DNA of 64,000 nt from Sphaerosporella brunnea (Eukaryota; Ascomycota; Pezizomycetes; Pezizales; Pyronemataceae). Each line of letters begins with the position of its first letter. Within the stretch, counting starts at the first letter, position 1. Under the pieces are notes generated by a model. That model worked only from the letters and a program-made list of their open reading frames with translations, ran no database searches and was not told the DNA's origin. The position numbers were made by a program, and so were the translations under genes. Shown here piece after piece: positions 33,098 to 44,640 of this stretch. Where the stretch lies: positions 1-64,000 of the forward strand of contig VXIS01000172.1 in assembly GCA_008704415.1 (NCBI GenBank), given 5' to 3'.

Positions 33098-33498
33098 GGG
33101 GTAATCAGAGCTGGACGGGTTGGGCGAGACGGAAATTTTTGGTCAAAAGATGCGGCCAATAGAAAGGAGCCGACCAGCCGGAGCTGTGATTCCCCCAGTC
33201 GGACAGCGTGAGTCGGACTCAGACGGTTGCGACGGATAGAGCGCGGCCGATTTCATAGTTACCGATCCCATTCCCATACCGCCGCCACCGGCCTACCCTA
33301 TTCTACTTTCAGACTCACGTCACGTTTCCGCACCTTTCCAACAAACTCGGTGAGCTCTTTTCTCAGCCGGAGTCGGGTTGACCAGACGGAAGTTTAAACG
33401 ATCCGCGAATTCCTTGGGCCCAATCAGAGGGTGCCGAGCCTTGCCCAGCCTCGTTCCAACTTTCCGTCTCGTCCAACCCGCCCAGCTCTGATTACCCC
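33098..33498. mobile_element. 401-bp TA-flanked inverted-repeat element (MITE)
   Basis: TA dinucleotides flank both ends (33096-33097 and 33499-33500). Terminal inverted repeats of about 39 bp begin GGGGTAATCAGAGCTGGRCG on the left, with the matching reverse complement ending CAGCTCTGATTACCCC on the right (two or three mismatches). No transposase is encoded. TA duplication and size fit a Tc1/mariner-type MITE. Confidence 0.8.
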
Positions 33499-34046
33499 TA
33501 ATCCCCATGCCCGCTCTGCTACAGACTAGACGGCGGAATGGGATGGATAAAAGAATCTATTTGAAGCTCAAGCATCGGGTTCCGCGGTTGTTCAGGGTCC
33601 ACACCATCTGGTCGTCGGGCAGTCTCCAGTCGTCACTGAGTCTCCGGTCGTTGCCCAGGACGCATCTTCCAACAAAACACATCCTCCAACCCGGCTGGTT
33701 AGTATATAAGTGTTTTTGAGTTTGGAAACCACTATCGCGATGTCCCACCTAGGCCTAACTTTGCAGTGGTGGAAAGAGCAGGGTTCCCCGTATTTTAACA
33801 TTCGTGATAGTCTCAAACCCAATTTGTGTAGGAAGTCACGGCAAGTCTCACGGATGTGGCGGGTGCGGGTGGCATAAAACCTCGCCGCTCCAGCCCGTTA
33901 TAGAAAATACAACCGAACATTCTTTTAACACTTTGGGCGCCGCTGGAAACCTGGGGGCGGAGGGAGATATTCCAGCCCGCCTGACGAATTGATAGTTACT
34001 CAGAGCGCATAACCTTAGCTATGATTGTAGAAAGTCACCATTTTCC
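33499..34046. other. intergenic
   Basis: No supported gene. A CAGTC(T/G)CCGGTCGT-like short duplication is seen near 33620-33655. Confidence 0.4.
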
Positions 34047-34165
34047 AGCTACGGTCATAGAACATTGAAAACACGGCTTCCCGTCCGCTCAGCCCTAGTT
34101 AAGCAATGTATCGCGAGGTTAGTACTATGGTGGGTGACCACATGGGAATCCCTCGTACTGTAGTT
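34047..34165 (+). rRNA. 5S ribosomal RNA
   Basis: 119 nt from AGCTACGGTC to ACTGTAGTT with self-pairing ends. The internal Pol III control region is present (AGTTAAGCAATGTATCGCG and GGTTAGTACTATGGTGGGTG). TTTTTTT follows immediately as terminator. It looks identical in sequence to the 45412 copy. Confidence 0.96.
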
Positions 34166-35824
34166 TTTTTGTCCTTGGTGGAAGGAAGTCGTATAGGTAC
34201 CTAGGTATATATCTGACTTTTAATTTACTCATTTTGTGTCCGTGAGCCAGTCGCTTTGTATAGTAGTCAGATCAAAGGTGGCAGTACCTTAGGCTACGTT
34301 TAGGAAGTGGCGACCGTTCGATTCCATTCGTGCGAACACATCGCCCGTTGCGTTGAAAAAAACTTGGTGAAAAGGCGAACGGTCCTGAGGTCCTTTTTGG
34401 AGAAATTTCGATGTGGTCACCTCTGCACAACTGCGACCGTTCCTAGTTTGTGAGCGACCATTCACTCCAACGATTGCTTTCTTCCAACAGCCGTAGGTCA
34501 AGCCTTCTACCCTTGGCTCTCCGTGCGTGCACGGACGTGGCCATCCGGTCGACAAGTAGTTGCGTGATGGTACTCTTTACAACCTCGGTGGCGGTCACCA
34601 CAACCAATCTCATGGTTAAAACTGGCAACTAATCCTGACAAAGAATTAAAGCCCGATGATACTAAGGCAGATCCTCAGGTAGGTAGACTCAGCCCTGAAT
34701 CGTGCTGACATGAACTGACTTTCGCATCCTAACACCAGCGTTGTTCGAATTGGATAGACGCTTCATAACAGGTGCACCGCCGACCATAGCTTCACTTTTG
34801 CGCGATTAGTTGGTGGTGTGGGAGTGTCATAGCGGTGTTTGTCGGCGTTGCTATGACCAATAAACCCGATAGCAGGTACTATGTATCGTTCGATTTGTTG
34901 TCGTGAAGCTGAATGCCAAAACCTGTCCCAGAGTTTGGCGAGCCTTTGAGTTCATTTCGAAGAGCGTAGCCACCTAAGCCATGGTGAAAAGAACATCGCC
35001 GCTACCAGGCCAGATCGCTCTCCTCGTCCGCCGAACCCTGTGTCGCCGAGCCATCGCTATGCCAAACCGCCTGGGGCGGGGGTTTTGCTGGCAGGGTTGC
35101 GGGTGAGGAAGGGGATGCGATTTACTCTCGTTTTTTCATTTTTCTTGGCAGTCAATTTTTGATTATACCGCTGGATAGAGCTCCTCCAGAGAATCATTCC
35201 TATGTCTTGCTTTTGTGTTTTGGCCATATTATCGTTGAGGATGGAGGGATTTTGTCTGGGGGGTGATTGGCACTGAAGTTGGTTGCTATCGGGCGCTCAC
35301 CATCAATCACCCGCACCTCAGAGCCACACCACCAGCCCCACACTAGACAGCTTGCGTCTTGGCGTCTGTCACACGCTAGGCCAGCATATACATGTACATG
35401 CGCATGCGACAGTCGACTTTTTCTAGAAGAATAGTTAGGACATTCTTACATAGCGGAAAATCTAAGATAGGTAGTGGCTTAGCCTGCGAGTGAGTGGCTG
35501 TGATGTGGCGCCCGCAAGGAATTAGGGGTTTTCATCATTTCCCGCCCTAACCCATCACCTTCGATAAGAAAAATTTATTCTTATTTCTCATACAAAATCG
35601 GCGGGACCGCGACCTCCCATTCTTGTAGACCACATATTCTTATGTAGAGGATTCTTATAGAGGAAGCTGGTGAGCTTTTAAATCGTGGTCATGCTGCCAG
35701 TAGATGTCGTTCATGAGTGGGAATACCATTCGCGACTGGGCTTGTTCGCCTACGGGCCGGAACACATACATATATTAAACGGCCGTCTGAATTTGAAGAA
35801 AACAAAAACAAAAAAAGGCTAGTG
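34166..35824. other. gene-free interval
   Basis: Frames at 34289-34632 overlap on both strands and have no recognisable motif. An A-rich tract near 35800 marks the 3' side of the minus-strand gene that ends at 35825. Nothing else is supported. Confidence 0.5.
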
Positions 35825-37635
35825 CTAAACACTCTGAGCTGCTTTTTCCAGTACAGAAATAACTGACTCCCTGAACAACATTTGAAGCTTCAAGTCATCT
35901 TTCGTGTCATTAGGAACGTTAAAGTCTCCGGCAAGGCACTTTAGCACAATATTCGTATACTTCTCGCCAACTTTGTCTCTCAATCTTTTCGAGGCATGCT
36001 TTTGAAGCTGCTTTTGGATACCCCGTGGATCAGTGACTGTGGCAAAACCGCCCCGTTCGAGCTCTACTGCTGGCTGCCACAGGCCTATCTCGAGCAAGAC
36101 GACACCTTAATGACCTCGTCAGCGAGCTTGCACATCAAAGAAATCGTCGCTCTTACCGAGTGCGTAAATATCGTGAATTTTGGTGAAGCTCTGGGATGGT
36201 TGTCCTTGGCGGTCTGGGTGGCGATAGATGTCGTTCTCGATGTCCTCGACCTGGCCCATGGTAAAATCGATTGCCGGGCGACTGTACTCAAACCCGAAGA
36301 CCCATGGTTTGTCATATTCGATCGCGTCTTGTTTATTCGGAAAGAAAATGATCTTTTGGCTGCGGAAACTCTTGTGAACCTGCAAAGAATAACGGTCGTT
36401 CCGTCAGCATGAACCTGAAGGATGGCTGCCGGAGCTTACCCATTGAACCATGTGTAATTGAGAAATGGACGATGCTAGAACCAAGGCTAATCGGAACCTA
36501 TCGCCGAGTGATGGCTTTGAGTTCCGATTCCGCAACTCATCGAGTAAGGAAACAGGCTTCGGCTCGCTGCCATCTGGGAGGTTGTACAAGAAAGCGAATT
36601 GGTTCCGACTGGCGAGATACGTGTAGCCTCGGCATTGCAGCACTCGGAAGCTTGGGTTCTTCTCCTGGTTGAGGAGAGCCGCCAGTTGACGCGTCCTTTG
36701 GCGTACAACCTTTTGGTTACCAGCGCCGGCAGTGAGTGATTTGAACTCGAAGGCAAGATTCTGGGAATCGATCTGGCATATAGAGACACCAGTGTTGGAT
36801 CCCGGTAAACCTGGGCTTGGAAAATTGACCGTTGACGGGGGCAATTCGAGGTTCTCTATTCCCATTGCAGACTCTTCATCCACGGCCATTATGCGCAACC
36901 GGGCGTCGGCATCGAAGCCCAGGGCTCTCGCACTGCTGTTCTCTTGAAGGAGGGTGCAATACTCCAGCTCGCGCCCTAGTGTTGAAGCAAATAAGAGAAG
37001 TTTCGTCTGATCGAGAATTCTGACGTTCAGGTCGTTGAAATCGTTCAATAGCTGCGCCGCCTGCTTCTTATCCCTGAGTGCCCACTTAGCCTTTGCTAAT
37101 ATCGAAGTGGAAGAGGACCGTTTGAGAGAAGGCACGCTTAGTTGATGTGATGGGGATGGCGAACTTCCGTCCGAAGCAGAAACATGACGTGTCGTACTGG
37201 GATGGGTTGACGAACTTGAAGTTGATGGTGTTGGGCTAGAGTCCGGAACCGCATCACCGTATCTGCCCCAAAGAAGGCGATGGGCTTGCGACAGCGTCCC
37301 TTCGAGTTGTTCGAACATCCCCATGATTTCCGCTTGCGTGTTGATGTCGAACCGGCCGAAAGGGGTGTCATTGCTGTCTTCTCGTCCCGAAATCGAGGTG
37401 AATAAGAGATTCTTGAGCTGTTTTGTGCGATTCAATTCAATCCGCGTGCGCGTGTACAATTTGGAAGAATCCTTATCATCCGAACATTTAGTTATCCATC
37501 TCATATTTCAGCGGATGGGGCCTCTACAGCTTCAAAGTCCTTCGCGTCAGATATTATCGCGATCGTTTTATCTCCAATTTTCACAAGCTGGTCGATAACA
37601 GCGAAGGAAAGCCCGACGAACTCGATCCCACTCAT
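35825..37635 (-). CDS. HeLo-like N-terminal domain plus pseudokinase-like C-terminal domain (547 aa, 4 exons)
   Basis: Exons 37635-37528, 37471-36440, 36379-36157 and 36105-35825 join in phase (introns of 56, 60 and 51 nt with GTAGAG, GTAAGC and GTAAGA donors). The N-terminus (MSGIEFVGLSFAVIDQLVKI, then GDKTIAIISDA) and the following helices, including RTRIELNRTKQLK, match the layout of fungal HeLo/prion-inhibition-and-propagation domains (het-s N-terminal family). A Ser/Thr/Pro linker follows (about residues 120-175). The C-terminal half has a kinase fold pattern (FRLALVLASSISQLH, then VHKSFRSQK at 381, then DIYALGVVLLEIGLW). HRD is replaced by HKS and no DFG is present, so it is probably catalytically dead, as in DUF7580-type proteins. 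HeLo domains elsewhere mediate membrane-targeting cell death. It is divergent to the kinase gene at 38177, 541 bp away. Confidence 0.8.
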
Positions 37636-38176
37636 GATGCTGGTGGACGTCGTTGATGGCTGGTGATTTGCAGTCTTGCAAACGACACCCGAACATCCTG
37701 AGAACTGCGGGGTCATCATGCGGCTCTCACGGAGCCTCGTGCGGGGAAGCAGGGCGCGTAAATATACGCGATGATTGGCTGGACGAACAGCAACGCGTTT
37801 CGACGCGATTGGTTTAAGACAGTTATGGGAGGCGGATAGTTTCCGGTGGTCAACTTCGTTTCGGTGCTCGCCTTCAAATCTGCCCCGAATACACACAAAC
37901 CAACGGACTCGATACCAAGACAAGAAGCCATCCGTTCACCATGGTAACGGTAAGATGCTGGTTCCCCGTCTTGCATCTGGGCTGTCAGTTCGGTTTGGCA
38001 GTCCATATTGCTGACGAAACAACTAGGATAATTCCATTCTCAGCTGGAACACCAGAATCTCGCGAACGGCTGTAACAAGCGTTCAGGGATTTGGGTTCTC
38101 CCGAGATGCGCTGTCGGCCGTCGGTCTGGACGACGCACTACACACGCTTCAGAAGCTCAATGTCAAGAGGTGCCAC
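37636..38176. promoter_or_regulatory. shared divergent promoter region
   Basis: 541 bp separate the two start codons. Two ATTGG boxes (CCAAT on the minus strand) occur near 37774 and 37809, 140-175 bp upstream of the HeLo-pseudokinase start. A CTGAC branch-like motif and TTCTCAG acceptor at 38035-38048 suggest that the kinase gene may have an extra upstream exon. The frame is open from about 38030 to 38177 without an ATG. Confidence 0.45.
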
Positions 38177-41100
38177 ATGCATGATATCGAAAGACAGGAC
38201 ATCGTCGGGGAGGGCGAATCCTTCGTGGTGGAGAAGAGTGTACATGCTGGGGAGATTGTTGCGGTAAAACATCTCAAGATGTGCCAGTTGGGGAGCAACT
38301 TGGGGCACCGGTTGGACAAAGTGCTTTTGGACCTTCAAATAATGCATCACAAGCCCCTGCGAAACCATCCGAATATCCTCCGCTTAATCGGCTACGGTTG
38401 GAACACGCAAGTCAACAATCAGCCGATGCCTTTCATCGTGGTGGAATACACCCACATGGGAAGTTTCAGGGAATACTTGAGGCTGCGGCAGGGCGATACG
38501 ACCTTGGACAACAAGTTTATTTTCATAGGCGATGTTGCGGCGGGGTTGACGGCTCTCCACGACTGTGGAATTGTGCACGGGGATCTCAAACTTGACAATG
38601 TGTTAGCTTTCCCTTCGCGAGACCGTCCAAGCAATGTCGTTGCAAAAATATGCGATTTTGGGCATTCTTTGGTACTTTCACAAGACGAGCATCAACACAA
38701 GCGATATTGTGGAACCTCCAGGTGCGTTCCTCGAATCAATAAAAGCCCATCACGTACACAACTAACATTGGCTAGGTACAATGCGCCAGAGGTCGCCGAT
38801 CAGTCACATGATGCCCGTTCCTCCCAGGATCTGGATCTACAGAAGTGCGACATCTGGGCATATGGCCTCCTTATGTGGGAAGTCCTGAAAGACGGAGACT
38901 GCTACTTTGACAAGTCATGGACACAGGACCGGTCGCATTTCACGGATTTCAGCGGTGCCCTTGAAGCGGCGTCAGATGATCTGTCGTTTAGCCGTTTCGA
39001 CAAGAGTCATCTCAGAGAATTAGCCAGAGGGTTTCTGAAGGAAAAGTTTGGTTCCATGCATAGTGTGGGGACAGGCTCGAAGTTATCAACGGCAATATTT
39101 TGTGGATTTTTGGTCAAAACGCTACATATGGACCCAGCCCAGCGCCCTAGTGACTTGAAGGACTTCCCCCTCCTGACCGCTTGGAAGTAAGTGTCCATCC
39201 AAACAGTATGCGAACTGGATTATTAACGGACCAAGCAAATTGGGAAAGGCGAAACTGTCTACACTGCTTTCTATGCATTCGGGGAAATCTGAGTTGACCT
39301 ACGAGGTGAGTTATCCTAGATAATGCATTTGGGGTCGGGTGACACACTGATGCCGGCCGGCCTTTTCTAGCTCTTTCGCAAAGATCAAGGAGGAGAAATA
39401 CAGTGGCTTTACCAGCTGCAAATATTTCAAGAACTTGAGCGAACGTTTCTCCGTTTGAAGGACACCGACTCGAAGGCAAGCATCGCCATACAATTAGCCG
39501 CCTGCTACATTCTTGGTTTTGGCACGAGCCCGCAGTTCGACAAAGCGATCGAGAAGCTTTCACAGGCGGAGGACCTGGGTCATCCAGTCGCACAGGTTTT
39601 CGGGGAGCTGTTACGATCTGGTCTATCCGGGGGCAATGTCAACACGTACAATTCTTGCATTATCAGTTCCCTTCAAGCCGGGGTGCTCGGAATAGCACCA
39701 CAAAACCATCCAGCACTGATCAGCGTGTGTTCATGGGGAGAGGCGGAAACTGCACGGCTCCTGATCGACGAAGGTGTCACCACGTCAGGCTGCACCACCG
39801 ACGGCCTCACGCCTTTGCACTTGCTTTTTATCTTTGGTGATGAAGCATTGCCAATGGCCCGAAAAATCATGGGACAATGGGGCGAATCCCACAACCCAAT
39901 TTCGTCACTTCTCACAAATCTGATAAGACCAAAAACCAAGGGAATATTAACCCCAGACCCGAACCCAAACACGATGTCCCTCCAAGAGGCTCTAGACCAA
40001 CCCTGTACCGAAACTCGGCGTATCCATCCTCAATGGCCGTTAGAATTCCGCGGTACCCCCCTGGCATTTGCCATATGCGCTCAAAGCGAAAAGGCAATAG
40101 CAGCTCTCCTTGAACTCGGTGCCAACCCTCTAGCAAAGATATACTCTTCGCAAGAGAACGGAACTGGTGATCAAAATAGTTGGACCGCGTTTCATCTTGC
40201 GGCAAGCTTGCACTGTCCCAGGATACTCTCAAACTTGATGCAGGCGGCCAAAGCGTGGAACAAGAACAAGCCAATCAGCTTGGACGCGTGTTTCCATGAA
40301 GCCCCTCTTGGCTGCACATTGCCATTTTCCTCAAAGCTGGAACGATATTCAATACATGGAGGCAAAGCTTACCAAAGCTTGCTGGAAACTGTTCGGCTTC
40401 TCACATTCTCAGGGGCATATGCAGTGTCCCCCACCGGGATGACGCCGTTGATGCAGGCCATTGATTTTGAAGACCACGATGTAGTTTCGGCGCTCATAGA
40501 ATGCTATCCTCCCCTACTCAGAAGGAAGTTTTTTGCTCCAGCGGAGCCGCAGGAGTGGAATTTTCCAGTACACTTTGCAGCCCAGCTGGCAGGCCAATCA
40601 GACAGTGCCCTTAGAATTTTCAAGCTTCTAGTCGAACGAGATTCGGGACAGCCTCAATCGCTTTCAATCGTCGATAGCAGAGGCCGAAGTCTTCTGCATC
40701 TGGCGGTGACCGGGCGGTCTTCCCTGGCGGCGGAGTGGTTGCTGCAACGAAATCCAGAGGCAGTCAACTCCAGAGACAACCACGGCCGTTTCCCCCTGCA
40801 TTACGTGTCAACTGTTGAAAACGCGGCCACGCTTTTTGCTCATGGTGCAGAACTGAGCCCTAGGGACCTGAACGGGCTCTCACCACTGCATTATATCTGC
40901 AATAGGGGCTGTCAAGACGTCGCCGACTGGTTTATCGAGCATAACGTAACGCTTAACTCTGGCGGTTTACTCCATGCTGCTATACTTGGGAAGTCCTGCA
41001 GTATTGTATCGACCCTCTTAGCACAGGGTGTTCCGGCGGATGAAACAAATTCGGAGGGTGATAGTCCTCTTCACATGGCTGCCAGGGTATCGCGAGCAGA

Positions 41101-42154
41101 TATCATTCAAGCCCTTCTCGAGAAGAATGCCGACACCGTGGTCGCCAATTCTGAGGGACAGACGCCTCTTCACCTCGCTTGTTCTATGGGTAGTCTAACG
41201 ATAGTGGGACTGATACTCTCGCAGGAGAAAGAAAAGCTGGTTTCCGGGCGAAGTTTTTATCTAAGGGATGCGAAAGGGCGAACCCCATTGCATATTGCTG
41301 CCAGAACCGCGGATACGGCTATAGGCAAAATTCTTCTCGACCACGGTGCGTCTGAATATATCCAAGACAATGGCGGACGGACACCTCTGCACGAAGCCGC
41401 CAGATTAACGAACATCCATGTCGAAGAAGCCGAACAACAAGAATTCTGCCGGCTACTACTGGATCGATGCAGAGACTTACTCATCATAGGAGACGATTCC
41501 GGCCATTTAGCATGGCATCTTGCTTGGATGGAGCAGAGACTGGAGTTGTTGTCCTTGTTTTTTTCCACGGCGTACTCATTGGCTGGAACCCAACTCCAGT
41601 ACAAAAGCGCCGGAGGCAGTGTCGGAGTTAATGAGGTGTTAAGTGCAGCAATCCAGAAGAACGTAACCTCTCTGATAAAAACATTGCTTGAGCAAAGACA
41701 GACACTTGGGATCCAGATCCCTTGTGACCTACAGAAGACCGTTCGAGAGGCCCTTTCGTCTGCAGGGCATTTTCTCACCTGCCCCGTGACCGTCAACCCT
41801 CTAGGCCCTAGTGACTACGACCGGTGGTTCAGAGTACTTGAGAATCAGATCTACGCGTCGCCCGAATTTGCCGAGTATCTTACCGATACAACCAGTTCTA
41901 TGTTCAGAGTAACACACAACGGAAGAAGCTGCCACAGAAGTGCAATCTTGCCGGGGTGGATTTGTTCTCGCGTGTGGAAAGGGTGTGGTCTTCACGCGTA
42001 CTGGGAAAACCGGCGGGACTGGGATGTGGCTACAGTGAGGCTTGGCTCGAGTCCATCGTCTCTCCCCCAATTGCTGGCTTCGGCCTCCGAGGGATTGTTC
42101 GCCGACGAGGATACTATCAGCTTCGAGCGTGTTGCCACCAGTGGAGGATCCTAA
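38177..42154 (+). CDS. protein kinase fused to Sel1-like and ankyrin repeats (1,269 aa, 4 exons)
   Basis: Exons 38177-38721, 38776-39186, 39236-39305 and 39371-42154 join in phase (introns 54, 49 and 65 nt). The kinase domain shows a glycine-rich loop GEGESFVV (11-18), VAVKHL with Lys31, HGDLKLDN with Asp136, DFG (160-162) and NAPE. All catalytic residues are present, although the usual alphaC Glu appears as Asp52. A short Sel1-like helix pair (AACYILGFGTSPQFDKAIEK) follows around residue 385. About ten or more degenerate ankyrin repeats come next, for example GQTPLHLACSMGS and GRTPLHIAARTADTAIG. The last about 150 residues are unassigned. The N-terminus starts unusually close to the glycine loop, so an upstream exon may be missing. 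Role in signalling or non-self recognition is inferred from the divergent HeLo-pseudokinase neighbour. Confidence 0.85.
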
Positions 42155-43277
42155 AGACTGCAGTCATTTATTGAAACCGAGGCGTGGTTCGTAATGGTAC
42201 TTTATTGAGCAGCGGGGAGAGGGGGATTCTCGCTGAGGATTACAGGTTTTCTTGGAAGGAACTAGTTGAGGTAGCCAGCGGTCCAAGATTTAGGTCAGGG
42301 GGTGGCGGGCAGGCGGAGATGCAGGTTCTCAGGCGTAAACTCGAATTTTGAGGACGATGAAAGGTGGCTCCTACATGCTGTACCAAAAAGGGGGGGAGTA
42401 TTGATACCGGAGGAATCTCAGCTTTTCGCCCGCACTGATTGGTTCGGCGATGGAGAAAAATGTAAGATGTAGGCAAAATAAAGTGCGGCTGTGATGGCGA
42501 CACAGATCCACAGACTTGAAAGGATCAGAGGGGGTACACTGGGACTTACTGGCCCGAATCCTTCGAGTCACCATGTGTCACTCAAACCTAACCCATCCCC
42601 CCAAAAATCTCACTCCGCACCAAGGCGCATCGCCTTTCGCTCCGAAAAATACGGTACTTAGTCTAATGGATCCCTGATCGTTTCAACCGGGAACTGTTCG
42701 ATTCATTCTGCGTTGCCAAACGGAGACCGAGCAGGTGATGTGAGTTTGCTTTCAGTGCACCGTCTCAAAGGAACATCCGATGAAGGCGGCGGGACTTGAA
42801 TAGTCTCCAGCAAACGCCAAAAAATAACCACCTGCTCCGGTCTTTTTTGTGCCAAGCTGGATCCCCAATCCCCACAATCAGAGGGGACGACCTGACCACA
42901 CTGGGACTGGCCGATCGCTCCACGACACAGGGCTCTGACTCCATGGACCAGGAGCCGGCAACTTTCGATGCTGAATGCAAGGAGATAGTCACAGCGGGAT
43001 GCAGCCAGGCCGCCATCTGGCTCTAGCTGTACAGCCTCAGATCTATAATGAATGCTGAGTGAGGGAGAAAAACCCCACATACTCCTTCCACGCTTCAACC
43101 CCGCCTCCAGTCCAAACCTCGACTTCCACAGAGTTCTACTCGCTCAAGCCCTGACAGATTCATATTCCTCCATCCTGCCGTTTGTCTGGTGGTCTATGTC
43201 TGATAGCGCCATTTGATCGAGCGTGATGAGGGGATCGGGGATTCTCCCAACGCAAAACACCATGTACTAGCAAGTTC
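42155..43277. other. gene-free interval
   Basis: 3' flank of the kinase-ankyrin gene. Overlapping short frames at 42703-43098 lack motifs. Confidence 0.5.
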
Positions 43278-43312
43278 ATTCGCTAGGTTAGTACTATGGT
43301 GGACGACTACAT
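43278..43312 (+). pseudogene. 5S rRNA fragment
   Basis: GCTAGGTTAGTACTATGGTG followed by GACGACTACAT matches the internal part of the 5S genes (GCGAGGTTAGTACTATGGTG then GGTGACCACAT) with a few substitutions. The rest of 5S is absent. It is a relic, overlapping the 3' end of the minus-strand frame ending at 43307. Confidence 0.65.
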
Positions 43313-43945
43313 CGCCCTCCAGCACCAATATTGCGTACACGGCTTATTGAGAGACGCCAGTGCGTTAGACCTCGAGGCCAGGGCTGGCGTGAGATATGCA
43401 ACAGATATCCTTCCTGGTGAAACAAACGTAGACATAGTTCTGTTATCGCGGCAGGCCAACTCGCGGCGGGCACCTGTCACCAGAACTTGCCCGACCTGCA
43501 TGCTCGCCGATGCATAGCTTGCCTGCTGGAACCCAAAAAGCGCCTTGAGCTGCATGTTCAGACCCTGGGCTTTTTTACGCATAGTAGGCAGCCCGGGAGA
43601 CTTACATTGAAAGACACGACGTTTTCGCGGTCCAACAGATGTGGTGCTCTCAACGAGCGGATGACGGGGAATCCAGACGTGAAGACTGCGTGGGAAACCA
43701 CGACGCAGTGTTCAAACAAAGGGTCATGCTCGACCTCGAGGTCTGAGGGAATGGTGGGCACAAACTTCGTAACTCGATGGATGTCTCTGAGCACATGGCT
43801 CAGGTCTGCGACATACGTCCTGTATGGCGGCTCGTCACTGCCCCCCAGCATTATTCCAACCACGGAATCAACCACAACCAGTGTTGTCCATAGCCAGCCA
43901 GCTGGGGCGACCGGCTGCGTCGAGCTGATTAAAAACTGCGGCTGG
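43307..43945 (-). CDS. unrecognised gene, probably partial (2 visible exons)
   Basis: On the minus strand a frame is open from about 43945, with phrases LWTTLVVVDSVVGIMLGG, SDEPPYRTYVADLSHVLRD and FEHCVVVSHAVFTSGFPV. It reaches a GTAAGT donor at 43605. A 41-nt intron ending CCCAG leads in phase 0 to 43564-43307 (GLNMQLKALFGFQQA, then ASASMQVGQVLVTGARREL). The composition is convincingly protein-like, but no ATG fits the 5' end, so the start exon is missing or decayed. The 3' end coincides with the 5S-like fragment, as if that insertion truncated the gene. Family unknown. Confidence 0.4.
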
Positions 43946-44323
43946 CGTTATGCTCGCTATTCTGGAGCTCTCCGATGGGCTCAGTTGTGCCAAGTGCGTC
44001 ACAACTAGTCACTCGGTCGTCAAAATCCAACTTTACACACAAAGACGCAGCCCGCCGAGCTCAGACCTGCTCAATATTGTCTAACATCAAATCCACGCAA
44101 TATTTGCTTGCGGCCGGCGAAAGTAATTAATTCACCGAGGGAGGGTGCTTAACTACCGAATTTATCTGTTGGAGGAGCCCTGCTGCCTCGCAACTGTTCA
44201 AGTTATTAGTTGGTATTGCTAGTTCTACACCTGTCATTTCTAAACGTTCAAAGGGCACAATTGCATACTCTCGCACAATCAAATAGAAACGGCCCCTTCA
44301 GATTGAGCACAAGTTCTCAGGCT

Positions 44324-44330
44324 TATATAA
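44324..44330 (+). promoter_or_regulatory. TATA box of the RanBP2-type microprotein gene
   Basis: TATATAA lies 134 bp upstream of the ATG. An A/C-rich leader with repeated CCAACAA and CAACAAGCA motifs follows, conserved in the 32-kb copy. Confidence 0.6.
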
Positions 44331-44463
44331 CATCTTTTTTTGAACCTCAATTTTCCAACCACCAACAAGCAGTCGCACAAACCACACCCAACAACCCAAC
44401 AAGCAATAAATCAACACCAAACAAACAGCTCCAACCGCTCTACGGATAAAGTCCTGACCAGAA

Positions 44464-44640
44464 ATGACTCCGTGGAAATGTGACAGCTGCGGTGCGGGTA
44501 ATATTGGGGGTAGGATATGTGGTTTATGTGGAGTCCGCAGGCGTGGTCGTGCGCGCAGACTGCTGGACCGCATGGGAATCTGGTGGTGGGATCTGGTGGT
44601 GGAATTTATAGTTGCGAATCTAAATTGTGATTCATTTTAA
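44464..44640 (+). CDS. RanBP2-type zinc-finger microprotein (58 aa)
   Basis: An intronless 58-codon frame. Residues 4-22 give W-x-C-x2-C-x3-N-x5-C-x2-C (W4, C6, C9, N13, C19, C22). This is the RanBP2/Npl4-type zinc-finger pattern, which in other proteins binds ubiquitin, RNA or small GTPases. An Arg-rich tail (RRRGRARR, 25-32) follows, then an aromatic patch IWWWDL and a hydrophobic end (VVEFIVANL). Nothing else is fused to it. The TATA box, leader and frame are all conserved in the inverted copy at 32 kb, whose ATG is lost. Function unknown. The basic tail would suit nucleic-acid binding, which is inference. Confidence 0.7.
   Translation: MTPWKCDSCGAGNIGGRICGLCGVRRRGRARRLLDRMGIWWWDLVVEFIVANLNCDSF

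Noticed and set aside
33320..33508. Short minus-strand frame ending in a plausible ATG context
   Set aside because: It lies inside the TA-flanked inverted-repeat element and reads its arm sequence.
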